From positions 62,001-126,000 of the forward strand of contig DFQC01000025.1 of assembly GCA_002377585.1 (NCBI GenBank): a DNA stretch of 64,000 nt. The letters are read 5' to 3'. Both the position numbers and the translations under genes were made by a program. The stretch comes from Anaerolineales bacterium UBA3499. Lineage in GTDB: Bacteria; Chloroflexota; Anaerolineae; Anaerolineales; UBA11657. The notes under the pieces are model-generated. The model did not search any database and was not told the origin of the DNA. It saw only the letters and a program-made list of their open reading frames with translations. Positions 25,368-33,555 of this stretch are shown one piece after another; position 1 is the first letter of the stretch, and the number at the start of each line of letters is the position of its first letter.

Positions 25368-26423
25368 ATGGAAATCCTACTTATAGAATGGTTTGGAAAC
25401 TCATTAAGAAATTATTTGATTGCGTTTGTGATAACGCTTGCTTCAGTCACTGTGATGCGGATATCACGAAAAATCATCATGGCAAGACTACGATCTTTAG
25501 CCGATACCACAACCACTAAACTGGATGATTTAGCTGCTGACCTCGTTAAATCAACTCGTTCTTGGTTCATACTAGGAATATCATGCTATATAGGTACAAA
25601 ATCTTTACAACTACCACAAACATCTAATGAAGTAATTAGAATTCTTGTCCTCTTCATTAGCATCGTGCAGGTCGCAACATGGTCTAACGAGTTGATAAAT
25701 CACATATTACATCAATACACACAACATACTGTCGAAGATGAGGGAAACCGAAAAAATACTGTTGCTATATTAGGTCTAACTAGCAGAATTGTTTTATGGA
25801 CTATTTTGTTGCTGCTAGCCCTTGACAACCTTGGTATAGAAATCACTGGCCTAATTACTGGATTAGGAATAGGTGGCATTGCAATAGCACTTGCAGTCCA
25901 AAATATTCTCAGCGACTTGCTTGCATATATTTCAATTATGATGGATAGACCTTTTGTAATTGGTGATTTTATAGTTGTAGACGAATTTACTGGAGTAGTG
26001 GAACGCATTGGGCTGAAAACCACTCGTCTACGCAGTCTTAGTGGAGAGCTACTAATTTTTTCCAACAATGATCTGCTAAGTAGTAGAATGCGCAACTATA
26101 AAGACAGAGAACAGCGTAGAGTATTATTCAGCATAGGAGTCACATATGATACACCGGCAGATTCGTTAGCATCTATTCCTATCATAATTAGAGACATATT
26201 GGAGACACAAGAAAATGTACAGTTCGACAGAGCTCATCTAAAGTCGTTTGGTTCATTTTCAATAGACTTTGAAATAGTATATTACGTCACCACAGCAGAT
26301 TACCTTATATACATGGATGTACAACAAAATGTTAATCTGCAAATTGTTCGAGCCTTTGAGAAATCAGGAATAGAATTCGCTTTTCCCACTCAAACTGTAC
26401 ATCTGAACTCCAGTGCATCATAA
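25368..26423 (+). CDS. Mechanosensitive ion channel, MscS family
   Basis: A 351-residue membrane protein with about five helices. The pore-lining TM3 region is GLITGLGIGGIAIALAVQNILSDLLAYI, followed by the beta domain start RPFVIGDFIVVDEFTGVVERIGLKTTRLRS, both classic for MscS. The C-terminal cytoplasmic alpha/beta domain completes it. It opens under membrane tension and releases osmolytes. It has extra N-terminal helices compared with E. coli MscS. SD GAGGA precedes the ATG closely. Confidence 0.94.
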   Translation: MEILLIEWFGNSLRNYLIAFVITLASVTVMRISRKIIMARLRSLADTTTTKLDDLAADLVKSTRSWFILGISCYIGTKSLQLPQTSNEVIRILVLFISIVQVATWSNELINHILHQYTQHTVEDEGNRKNTVAILGLTSRIVLWTILLLLALDNLGIEITGLITGLGIGGIAIALAVQNILSDLLAYISIMMDRPFVIGDFIVVDEFTGVVERIGLKTTRLRSLSGELLIFSNNDLLSSRMRNYKDREQRRVLFSIGVTYDTPADSLASIPIIIRDILETQENVQFDRAHLKSFGSFSIDFEIVYYVTTADYLIYMDVQQNVNLQIVRAFEKSGIEFAFPTQTVHLNSSAS

Positions 26424-26489
26424 AACTAAAATCAATTATGGGCTATGTGGATACAATAATTCGTACTTAATACATTAAATTTGATCATA

Positions 26490-26518
26490 TTGAAGTTAAG
26501 CTGTAATAGTAGTAAACT
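26490..26518 (+). promoter_or_regulatory. Putative promoter for the SelW-like gene
   Basis: TTGAAG (26490-26495), a 17-nt spacer and TAAACT (26513-26518), which would give a leader of about 28 nt before the ATG at 26553. The rest of 26424-26552 shows no gene. Confidence 0.4.
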
Positions 26519-26552
26519 AGCTGTTGATCAAACATAGACACGGATCTTACTT

Positions 26553-26795
26553 ATGAAAATGAATATTGAAATTATTTACTGTGCATCTTGAAACTATGCT
26601 CCAAGAGCCACCAGTCTGGTGGCCGACATTTTAGATGAGTTTCAGCCAGTCATTGAATCAATTAGACTTGTACCTTCAACCGGTGGAGTATTTGAGGTAA
26701 GTGTAAATGACGAGTTAATATTCTCTAAGAAAAAGCTCGAAAGACATGCGGAACCTGGCGAGGTCATTGATATAGTGAGCAACATTATTGCATAA
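26553..26795 (+). CDS. Selenoprotein W-like Rdx family protein with in-frame UGA (Sec)
   Basis: An 80-residue protein when the TGA at 26589-26591 is read as selenocysteine. The product begins MKMNIEIIYCASU, where Cys10-x-x-Sec13 matches the CxxU redox motif of the SelW/SelT/SelH (Rdx) family. It continues with the family features NYAPRATSLVADIL, VPSTGGVFEV and ELIFSKKKLERH. The reading frame is intact on both sides of the TGA and closes at a TAA (26793-26795). Rdx proteins are small thioredoxin-like redox proteins. ORF calling without recoding misses it. It precedes trpS by 26 nt. A second ATG (26559) is possible. The required selABCD genes are not in this window. Confidence 0.87.
26607..26623 (+). 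promoter_or_regulatory. Candidate bacterial SECIS hairpin
   Basis: GCCACCA (26607-26613), a GTC loop and TGGTGGC (26617-26623) form a perfect 7-bp stem. The loop begins with G and lies 22 nt after the UGA, inside the window expected for bacterial SECIS elements that recruit SelB. It is within the coding region, as in bacteria. Confidence 0.7.
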
Positions 26796-26821
26796 TCAAG
26801 AAAATTATTAAGAAACTATAA

Positions 26822-27808
26822 ATGAGTAATAAAGGTAGAGTATTTTCTGGGGCTCGGCCAACAGGCAGGCAGCATCTTGGCAATTATCTAGGTGCAATAA
26901 GAAACTATGTTGATCTGCAAGAAGACTACGACTGCGTATACTGCATCGTAGACCTTCATGCTATGACTACACTTGCGGAGCTACAGAATATCAAACCAAA
27001 TACTGCAGAAATGGCGCTTGACTGGCTAGCTGCAGGATTGCGACCGGAAGATACAATTCTGTTTGCGCAAAGCCATGTACCCCAAGTGACAGAGCTACAT
27101 ACTATCCTCAGTATGTTTACTCAGCTTGGTAAGCTAACTGATCTACCCACATTCAAGGATAAAGTACGCTTACAACCACATAACGTCAACTATGGCCTGG
27201 TAGGATACCCCGTACTTATGACAGCAGACATCACTTTGTATAAGGCTGATATTGTTCCGGTAGGTGTTGATCAACAATCTCATATCGAATTTGCAAGAGA
27301 AATAGTAAGAACTTTTAACTATCGTACTAAACGCCAAGTGCTAATAGAACCTCAAATGAAAAATACGGACTTCCCCAAGGTTCTAGGGACAGATGGAAAG
27401 AAAAAAATGGGTAAAAGTGAGAACAATCATATCGAACTATCTCTCACACCCGAAGAAACTAATAAAGTAGTAAGCACCATGGTGACCGATCCACAACGTG
27501 TAAGGCGCACAGACCCCGGCAACCCAGAAGTATGCAATGTGTTTACTTTGCACAAATATTTTTCCCATGATGATAAAGTGGCATCTATTGATACTGAATG
27601 CCGGAACGCTGGCATCGGTTGCGTAGATTGTAAACGAATGCTAGCAGACGAACTAAATGACCATCTGGGCCCTTTCCGAGAAAGACGTGCTGAGCTATCT
27701 AGAAACCCGCAATATATTTGGGATATTCTTTATGACGGAGCAGATCGTGCTCAGAAAATTGCTAGTAAAACTATAGCCGAAGTAAAATCGGCCACTGGCA
27801 TAGCATAA
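26822..27808 (+). CDS. trpS: Tryptophanyl-tRNA synthetase
   Basis: A 328-residue class I synthetase with SGARPTGRQHLGNY (HIGH-type motif, His18-Asn21), DLHAMTT, PVLMTADITLY, VGVDQQSHIEFAREI and the KMGKS loop (195-199). The length is standard. It charges tRNA-Trp. No strong Shine-Dalgarno is seen before the ATG, and the gene follows the SelW-like gene by 26 nt, so they may share a transcript. Confidence 0.96.
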   Translation: MSNKGRVFSGARPTGRQHLGNYLGAIRNYVDLQEDYDCVYCIVDLHAMTTLAELQNIKPNTAEMALDWLAAGLRPEDTILFAQSHVPQVTELHTILSMFTQLGKLTDLPTFKDKVRLQPHNVNYGLVGYPVLMTADITLYKADIVPVGVDQQSHIEFAREIVRTFNYRTKRQVLIEPQMKNTDFPKVLGTDGKKKMGKSENNHIELSLTPEETNKVVSTMVTDPQRVRRTDPGNPEVCNVFTLHKYFSHDDKVASIDTECRNAGIGCVDCKRMLADELNDHLGPFRERRAELSRNPQYIWDILYDGADRAQKIASKTIAEVKSATGIA

Positions 27809-27843
27809 TCACGATTCAACTTAGAAATTTCTATATTTCAGAA

Positions 27844-27861
27844 GTACTATTAGAATAGTAC
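27844..27861. repeat. Perfect 7-bp inverted repeat before dtd
   Basis: GTACTAT (27844-27850), TAGA, then ATAGTAC (27855-27861), 23 nt before the dtd ATG. It contains TAGAAT, which could be a -10 box. It lacks a T tract, so it is more like an operator or leader hairpin than a terminator. Confidence 0.4.
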
Positions 27862-27883
27862 ATGCAAATTAACAAGTGTCATC

Positions 27884-28345
27884 ATGCGACTTCTTATACA
27901 ACGTGTAAGCAAAGCTAGCGTATCTGTAACAGATACAATTGTAGGAAAAATTGACAAGGGACTACTTGTTTTAGTTGGTGTTGGACAAAAAGACAGCAAG
28001 TCTGAAGCAGAGTGGTTAGCTCGAAAAACAGCGCAACTAAGGATCTTTGCAGATGCAAATGGCAAAACAAATCTGTGTCTTTCAGAGGTATATGGCTCTG
28101 CTCTAGTAGTGTCGCAATTCACACTATATGCTGACACACGCAAAGGACGTCGTCCATCATTTATTAATGCTGCAACTAGTGATGTAGCAGAACCTTTAAT
28201 CGAATACTTCGCCAAGCAACTTGAGACATATGGCATACCAGTAAAACTCGGTAAATTCGGTGCAGATATGCAAGTTGCACTAGTAAACGATGGGCCAGTG
28301 ACTATCTGGATGGAACATAACAGTAATTCAAAGTCAGTCAAATAA
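27884..28345 (+). CDS. dtd: D-aminoacyl-tRNA deacylase
   Basis: A 153-residue protein with the DTD signatures MRLLIQRVSKASVSV, GLLVLVGVGQKDS, the catalytic-region SQFTLYAD, KGRRPSF and the cross-dimer NDGPVTI motif (the Gly-cisPro equivalent). It removes D-amino acids (and glycine from tRNA-Ala) from mischarged tRNAs. The length is exactly the family norm. It follows trpS by 75 nt. Confidence 0.96.
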   Translation: MRLLIQRVSKASVSVTDTIVGKIDKGLLVLVGVGQKDSKSEAEWLARKTAQLRIFADANGKTNLCLSEVYGSALVVSQFTLYADTRKGRRPSFINAATSDVAEPLIEYFAKQLETYGIPVKLGKFGADMQVALVNDGPVTIWMEHNSNSKSVK

Positions 28346-28394
28346 TTCCAGATGGTTTTTGACATAAACTACTCTCCGCAATTCACTAGCCTAC

Positions 28395-28424
28395 TTGACA
28401 GACACTACAGCAGTCTAGTATTAT
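28395..28424 (+). promoter_or_regulatory. Upstream promoter for the glycoside hydrolase lipoprotein
   Basis: TTGACA (28395-28400), an 18-nt spacer and TATTAT (28419-28424), giving a leader of about 50 nt. Confidence 0.5.
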
Positions 28425-28444
28425 CGCGCCGATTGATTGTAATT

Positions 28445-28472
28445 TTGTAAATATCAGATATACGATTAGAAT
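28445..28472 (+). promoter_or_regulatory. Second promoter directly before the glycoside hydrolase gene
   Basis: TTGTAA (28445-28450), a 16-nt spacer and TAGAAT (28467-28472). The -10 ends 9 nt before the ATG, so a transcript from here would have a leader of only 2-3 nt. Confidence 0.4.
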
Positions 28473-28481
28473 AGCAAATCT

Positions 28482-30098
28482 ATGCTGAAACTCCGTCCAC
28501 ATATTTTTGTACTAGCGTTAGCAGGTCTATTGTCTATATCAACAGCCTGTGATGCTATACCTGAAATTGGCATACAAACATCTGATGAACCAGCACAGGG
28601 GATAGAGAAAAGTTTAGCAACACAAGATGCTAACGGAAACGTATTTTGGACTCTTTATGCTACAGTCCTTAGTGAAGACATATATGCGCGCAGGAGTCCA
28701 AACAAAAACTCTGAAGAGGTGTTAAGACTTGCCAAAGATGTACACTACACAGCTATTGGGAGATCCGAGGACGGACTCTGGATACAAATTGTAGTTCCTG
28801 AAGACAATAATGAGTTATGGTTACCCAATAGTTCAGTTAGTTTGAGTGGTGAAATAGAAAAACTAGCATCTGTTTCCGACAAAAACTTACCCAAAACAGC
28901 GTCGACAGCCACGAGTACAATAGAGTCAAGCCCCACATCTATTCCCAGTAACACCTCAACGTCAACAGCTACTATAACAATAACCAACACTGCGATTCCA
29001 ACCACTCTAGTCCCAGCTACTTTTACGCCGGAACCGACCGCTACAAACACACTTCCGCCAACTGCCACACTGGAACCAACCTCTACTTACACACCGGCTC
29101 CTACCGCTACTGCAATACCACCTACTACTGCTCCTGTACCCACAGCGGCGCCAATCCTTACAACAGGCAACTTTGAATTGGGTGGTCAAGTTTCCGATTT
29201 TCGTGCTCCAGATATAATGAAAAATGCCGGTATGACATGGGTAAAACGCCAAGTTAAATGGCATCCAGGTGAGGCTGCCAGCGGTCACTTCGGAACAATT
29301 ACTGATGCTCATGGAAAAGGATTTAAAATCCTACTGAGTGTACTAGGATCACCTGATCAATCTTACCCACACAATTTTGATGAATATGCTCGTTTTACTG
29401 GAGAACTTGCCGGTGCAGGAGCTGACGCAATTGAGGTATGGAATGAGATGAACATTGATCGCGAATGGGCAAGTGGTAGCATAAATCCAAGTAGCTATAC
29501 TAGCCTGCTCCAGAAAGCTCATACATCGATCAAAACATATAATAGCGGAACGATGGTGATATCAGGCGCACCTGCTCCAACCGGTTATTTTGGAGGATGT
29601 CACCCTCATGGTTGTGACGATGCCCCCTATATAGCTGGTATGGTAGCTGCCGGGGGATTGAATTACCTAGACTGTGTAGGCATACACTACAATGAGGGCA
29701 TAATGCCACCTTCTGCTACTTCTGGCGATCCACGCGGAGCTTCAGGACATTACACTCGGTATTACCAGTCAATGGTTGATACTTACTATAATGCTATAGG
29801 TGGAGCCAGACCACTATGCTTTACAGAAATTGGATATCTTAGTGGTGAGGAATGGGGTACGCTACCGCCTGCATTTCTCTGGCAGCCACCATACAACCTC
29901 ACGGCAGCGCAACATGCTCAGTACCTAGCTGATGCGGTACGAATCTCACGTGTGCAGGGGAAAGTACGCCTGTTCATCATATTCAATGTGGACTTTACCC
30001 ATTGGAGCGATGATCCTCAAGCTGGATTTGCCATGTTAAGACCAGGTGGTAATTGTCCTTCCTGTGGCCCACTCCAGGCAGCTATGTCTGGCAATTAG
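28482..30098 (+). CDS. Secreted SH3/glycoside hydrolase clan A lipoprotein
   Basis: A 538-residue predicted lipoprotein (signal ending SISTACD). It has an SH3-like region (about 57-120, VLSEDIYARRSPN to LWLPNSSV), a Thr/Pro-rich linker (about 137-225) and a TIM-barrel glycosidase domain (about 228-538). The barrel has the clan A pair: acid/base in VWNEMNI (Glu322) and nucleophile in LCFTEIGY (Glu449). It resembles GH5/GH39-type enzymes; the exact family and substrate cannot be fixed. It probably acts on extracellular or envelope polysaccharide. Two promoter-like elements precede it. Confidence 0.84.
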   Translation: MLKLRPHIFVLALAGLLSISTACDAIPEIGIQTSDEPAQGIEKSLATQDANGNVFWTLYATVLSEDIYARRSPNKNSEEVLRLAKDVHYTAIGRSEDGLWIQIVVPEDNNELWLPNSSVSLSGEIEKLASVSDKNLPKTASTATSTIESSPTSIPSNTSTSTATITITNTAIPTTLVPATFTPEPTATNTLPPTATLEPTSTYTPAPTATAIPPTTAPVPTAAPILTTGNFELGGQVSDFRAPDIMKNAGMTWVKRQVKWHPGEAASGHFGTITDAHGKGFKILLSVLGSPDQSYPHNFDEYARFTGELAGAGADAIEVWNEMNIDREWASGSINPSSYTSLLQKAHTSIKTYNSGTMVISGAPAPTGYFGGCHPHGCDDAPYIAGMVAAGGLNYLDCVGIHYNEGIMPPSATSGDPRGASGHYTRYYQSMVDTYYNAIGGARPLCFTEIGYLSGEEWGTLPPAFLWQPPYNLTAAQHAQYLADAVRISRVQGKVRLFIIFNVDFTHWSDDPQAGFAMLRPGGNCPSCGPLQAAMSGN

Positions 30099-30168
30099 AC
30101 CTTTAGCAGAATACATAGAAAATACTTATGGAATGTGATTCAGTACGATTTTCGTGCTAGAATAATTG

Positions 30169-30197
30169 TTGACTATAGAACTATTTGCTCTTACAAA
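30169..30197 (+). promoter_or_regulatory. Putative proBA promoter
   Basis: TTGACT (30169-30174), a 17-nt spacer and TACAAA (30192-30197). Overlapping it is an inverted repeat, GCTCTTA (30187-30193) with TAAGAGC (30206-30212), which could be an operator or leader stem. Confidence 0.4.
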
Positions 30198-30224
30198 TAT
30201 CTGCATAAGAGCAGGGAAATCAAA

Positions 30225-31352
30225 ATGATGGTATACAAGTATAAGCGCTTAGTAGTAAAACTTGGCACATCAACATTAACTTCAGGTACCCCTCACCTCT
30301 CAGAGGAACCATTGTCTAATTTGATTGCTCAAATTGCTGCGCTTTGTGATGGTGGTTGTGAAGTGATACTTGTATCATCTGGCGCCATGGCAGCGGGACG
30401 CGAAGCTCTTGAATTTCCAAAGCTGCCTAAAGAGATTCCTGCCAAGCAAATGCTATCGGCAGTCGGACAACCAAGACTAATGGCAATATATGAAAAATTG
30501 TTTGCACATCACAATCACACAGTTGCGCAAGTACTGTTAACTCGCCAGGACCTTACTCAAAGACGTAGTTACCTAAACTCCCGTAACACTTTACTTGCAT
30601 TGCTCAACCAAAAAGTTCTACCTATAGTAAATGAAAATGATGCGGTCACTACTGAAGAGATCCGTGTTGGTGATAACGACAACCTGTCCGCACTAGTAGC
30701 AAACCTCGTAGATGCCGACTTGTTGTTAATGCTTACTGATCAGCCCGGTGTGTTCACATCAGACCCTCGAACTAATCCCAAGGCCAAGTTATTAAAAGAA
30801 ATTACTAGCAGTGAGATACCTGAAGAATTGTGGAAATCTGCAAGTAATTCGAAGGACGAACTAGGCACTGGAGGTATGATAACCAAACTACAGGCTGCGG
30901 ATTTAGCACGACGTTCTGGTACAAACGTAGTGATAGCCAGCGGTACTGAGCCTGAAGTAATTCTTAGAACTGCGAAAGGCGACGCCATAGGCACACATTT
31001 TAAAGCAACTGCGACAACCCTAGAAAGTCGAAAACGGTTCATTCTTTCGGGAACAGTTCATACTGGCAAGATACAAATAGATAATGGTGCTACTAGTGCA
31101 CTACAAAATGTGAGTAGCTTGTTGCCTGTGGGTGTTACATCAATATCGGGATCATTTGATCGCGGAGATACGGTTGCTGTAATCGATATAAATAGTAATG
31201 AAATCGCACGTGGATTAACTAATTATAGCTCCGCTGAACTATATAAAATAGCCGGTCGCCAGTCAAAAGATATTGAATCAATTCTAGGGTATTATTATGG
31301 TGAGGAAGTTATACACCGAGATCAGTTGGTGCTGATACATACTCCGAACTAG
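30225..31352 (+). CDS. proB: Glutamate 5-kinase
   Basis: A 375-residue protein from the ATG at 30225; the frame extends 30 codons further up, but homology begins at YKRLVVKLGTSTLTSG. The amino acid kinase domain shows SSGAMAAGREAL, KQMLSAVGQPRLM, FGENDAV-like VNENDAVTT, VGDNDNLSALVA and GTGGMITKLQAA; a C-terminal PUA domain follows (about 285-370). It phosphorylates glutamate in the first step of proline synthesis and is normally inhibited by proline. proA follows after 9 nt; proC is not in the window. Confidence 0.96.
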   Translation: MMVYKYKRLVVKLGTSTLTSGTPHLSEEPLSNLIAQIAALCDGGCEVILVSSGAMAAGREALEFPKLPKEIPAKQMLSAVGQPRLMAIYEKLFAHHNHTVAQVLLTRQDLTQRRSYLNSRNTLLALLNQKVLPIVNENDAVTTEEIRVGDNDNLSALVANLVDADLLLMLTDQPGVFTSDPRTNPKAKLLKEITSSEIPEELWKSASNSKDELGTGGMITKLQAADLARRSGTNVVIASGTEPEVILRTAKGDAIGTHFKATATTLESRKRFILSGTVHTGKIQIDNGATSALQNVSSLLPVGVTSISGSFDRGDTVAVIDINSNEIARGLTNYSSAELYKIAGRQSKDIESILGYYYGEEVIHRDQLVLIHTPN

Positions 31353-31361
31353 GAGAAATTT

Positions 31362-32636
31362 ATGATCGATTTGACATCCATGGCAGCTGGAGCCAAAATC
31401 GCCGCTCGCCATATGGCACATGCAAGCACAGATGATAAGAACATAGCACTAAAAGCTATTGCCATAAATCTAGAACGATTCCAAAAAGATATATTGACTG
31501 CTAACAAACAAGATATCAATGAAGGACAGAAAAATGGTCTGAACTCCGCGCTAATTGACCGTTTGACACTCACACCCGAAAGGCTTGGAGCTATGGCTGA
31601 TGATGTCACAAATATCGCTTCACTCCCGGATCCCATTGGTGAATGTTTTGACAGACAAATACTTGAGAATGGATTGCAGATTGAACGGCAACGTGTTCCT
31701 ATTGGTGTATTAGGTGTGATTTACGAGTCTCGGCCAAATGTAACAATAGATGTGACCGCCTTAGCAATCAAAACTGGGAACGTAGTATTGCTACGCGGAG
31801 GCAGTGAAACCATACATTCAAATAGAGTTTTAGTGAACTTAGTGCAGCAGGCTCTGCGTGATGCTGATCTCCCAGAATCTTCTGTGCAGTTCATCGACGA
31901 TCGGGATCGTAAATATGTGGCCGAGCTTTTGAAATTACATGAATATGTAGAAATGATTATTCCAAGAGGTTCCAATGCTCTGCATACATTCTGCCGTGAG
32001 AATAGCACTATACCAGTTATAACTGGTGGAATAGGCATATGTCATTTGTATGTAGATGAAAGTGCCGATATTAAACTGGCCATACCAGTTATAGAAAATG
32101 CTAAGGTACAAAGACCATCTGTGTGCAATGCTCTTGATACACTCTTGGTACACGAAGCAATCGCTGCTGATCTTTTACCCAGAGTAATTAATCAACTTGG
32201 TGAATCGGGAGTGACATTTAGAACAGACAAGCAGGCACTATCTATACTAGAGAAAGCAAGACTGAGCAATGATTCGACAAAAGTACAGTTAGCAGGACCT
32301 AATGATTTTGATATCGAATGGCTTTCTCTTGTGCTTGGTATCAAAATAGTGAAAAACCTAGATGAGGCAACTGAGCATATTCATAAACATAGCACCAATC
32401 ATTCTGATGGTATTTTGACTGAAACCGACAAACATGCCGAACGATTTGTGGCAGAAATAGATTCAGCAGCTGTATATGTCAATAGTAGCACACGCTTTAC
32501 TGATGGAGGACAATTAGGTCTAGGCGCCGAAGTTGCTGTAAGCACTCAAAGATTACATGCCCGTGGACCAATGGGATTGCCTGAGCTTTCTACATACAAA
32601 TGGGTAGTAAGAGGGTCATATACCTCAAGATCCTAA
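31362..32636 (+). CDS. proA: Gamma-glutamyl phosphate reductase
   Basis: A 424-residue aldehyde dehydrogenase-superfamily enzyme with the catalytic cysteine in RPSVCNALDTLLV (Cys255), the GVIYESRPNVTIDV and LRGGSETIHSN motifs and the C-terminal RFTDGGQLGLGAEVAVSTQRLHARGPMG. It reduces gamma-glutamyl phosphate to glutamate semialdehyde, which cyclises toward proline. A TAGGAG ribosome site six nt upstream and a 9-nt gap to proB indicate an operon. Confidence 0.97.
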   Translation: MIDLTSMAAGAKIAARHMAHASTDDKNIALKAIAINLERFQKDILTANKQDINEGQKNGLNSALIDRLTLTPERLGAMADDVTNIASLPDPIGECFDRQILENGLQIERQRVPIGVLGVIYESRPNVTIDVTALAIKTGNVVLLRGGSETIHSNRVLVNLVQQALRDADLPESSVQFIDDRDRKYVAELLKLHEYVEMIIPRGSNALHTFCRENSTIPVITGGIGICHLYVDESADIKLAIPVIENAKVQRPSVCNALDTLLVHEAIAADLLPRVINQLGESGVTFRTDKQALSILEKARLSNDSTKVQLAGPNDFDIEWLSLVLGIKIVKNLDEATEHIHKHSTNHSDGILTETDKHAERFVAEIDSAAVYVNSSTRFTDGGQLGLGAEVAVSTQRLHARGPMGLPELSTYKWVVRGSYTSRS

Positions 32637-32668
32637 TACAATAACATTGTCTATATATCAAAAGAGTA

Positions 32669-33490
32669 TCAACTTTTTCCCAGCAAGTCTTTCAAATTTT
32701 GCGCTAAGTCAGCCATATTGTCAGGAACTTTTCCACCTTCTAAAATTGCCTGCCCAAGACCAGATTGCCTAAATTCCATTAAATCACGGTCAAAACCATC
32801 TTGCGGTGCAGTATCTGAAATAATTACTCCATCTCGCATATTAACAATTCTGCGCATCATATTAGCGCATTGAATATTATGTGTCACAACGATAAGGGTA
32901 GTGCCTTGTGTCTGATTAAGTTCGGACATCAACTCCATTATATCTATAGTAGTTTTTGAATCTAGATTGCCCGTAGGTTCATCTGCCAAAACTATTTTTG
33001 GGTCGTTAGCAAGCGCACGTGCAATAGCGACTCGCTGACGTTCACCACCTGACAGCTGACTCGGTAGCGATTTTAATCGATGCTCTAGACCAACCAGAAC
33101 AAGCAATTCATTTGCACGATCACGCCTTGCTGACTTAGTCATACTAGATTCATGTAAGGGAACAATCACATTTTCCAGTGCGGTAAGTGTAGGAATAAGA
33201 TTATGCATCTGAAATATAAATCCTACAGTTTTACTTCGGAAAATATCTATATTTTGCACTGAGCTCAGTGAAACTCCATCTATTAGAACATCCCCGGAAC
33301 TAGGATCATCTAAACCACCCAACATATTTAACAAAGTAGATTTTCCGGATCCAGAAGGTCCCACTATAGCCACAAAATCGCCTGAATATATTGCGAGATT
33401 GACACCATCCAATGCTCGCACAGTTTCTACCGTTCCAAAAACTTTCGTCAGTTCTCTGGTTTCTACTACTATAGTGCTATCAGACGACAT
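32669..33490 (-). CDS. ABC transporter ATP-binding protein, MacB/LolD type
   Basis: A 273-residue ABC ATPase with Walker A GPSGSGKST, Q-loop IFQMHNLIPTLTALENV, signature LSGGERQRVAIARAL and Walker B IVLADEPTGNLD, as in MacB/LolD. The C-terminal 40 residues beyond the H-loop (TAPQDGFDRDLMEFRQSGLGQAI onward) are an extra tail. It is encoded after the duplicated FtsX-type permease and is its likely partner in export or envelope lipoprotein handling. Confidence 0.92.
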   Translation of the reverse strand: MSSDSTIVVETRELTKVFGTVETVRALDGVNLAIYSGDFVAIVGPSGSGKSTLLNMLGGLDDPSSGDVLIDGVSLSSVQNIDIFRSKTVGFIFQMHNLIPTLTALENVIVPLHESSMTKSARRDRANELLVLVGLEHRLKSLPSQLSGGERQRVAIARALANDPKIVLADEPTGNLDSKTTIDIMELMSELNQTQGTTLIVVTHNIQCANMMRRIVNMRDGVIISDTAPQDGFDRDLMEFRQSGLGQAILEGGKVPDNMADLAQNLKDLLGKS

Positions 33491-33555
33491 AATATTCCCA
33501 TTTTAGTGTTCAAATCTAGATGCTATAGGAAAAACATAATAATGCATCTCATAGA

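Noticed and set aside
26589..26591. TGA as a nonsense mutation making the SelW-like gene a pseudogene
   Set aside because: It falls exactly on the Sec position of the family motif, the frame is otherwise intact and a suitable hairpin follows, so recoding is far more likely.
27850..28365. 171-codon frame opposite dtd
   Set aside because: Shadow of a highly conserved gene on the plus strand.
30135..30224. 30-codon N-terminal extension of ProB
   Set aside because: It has no family similarity, crosses a promoter-like element, and the ATG at 30225 matches the family start.
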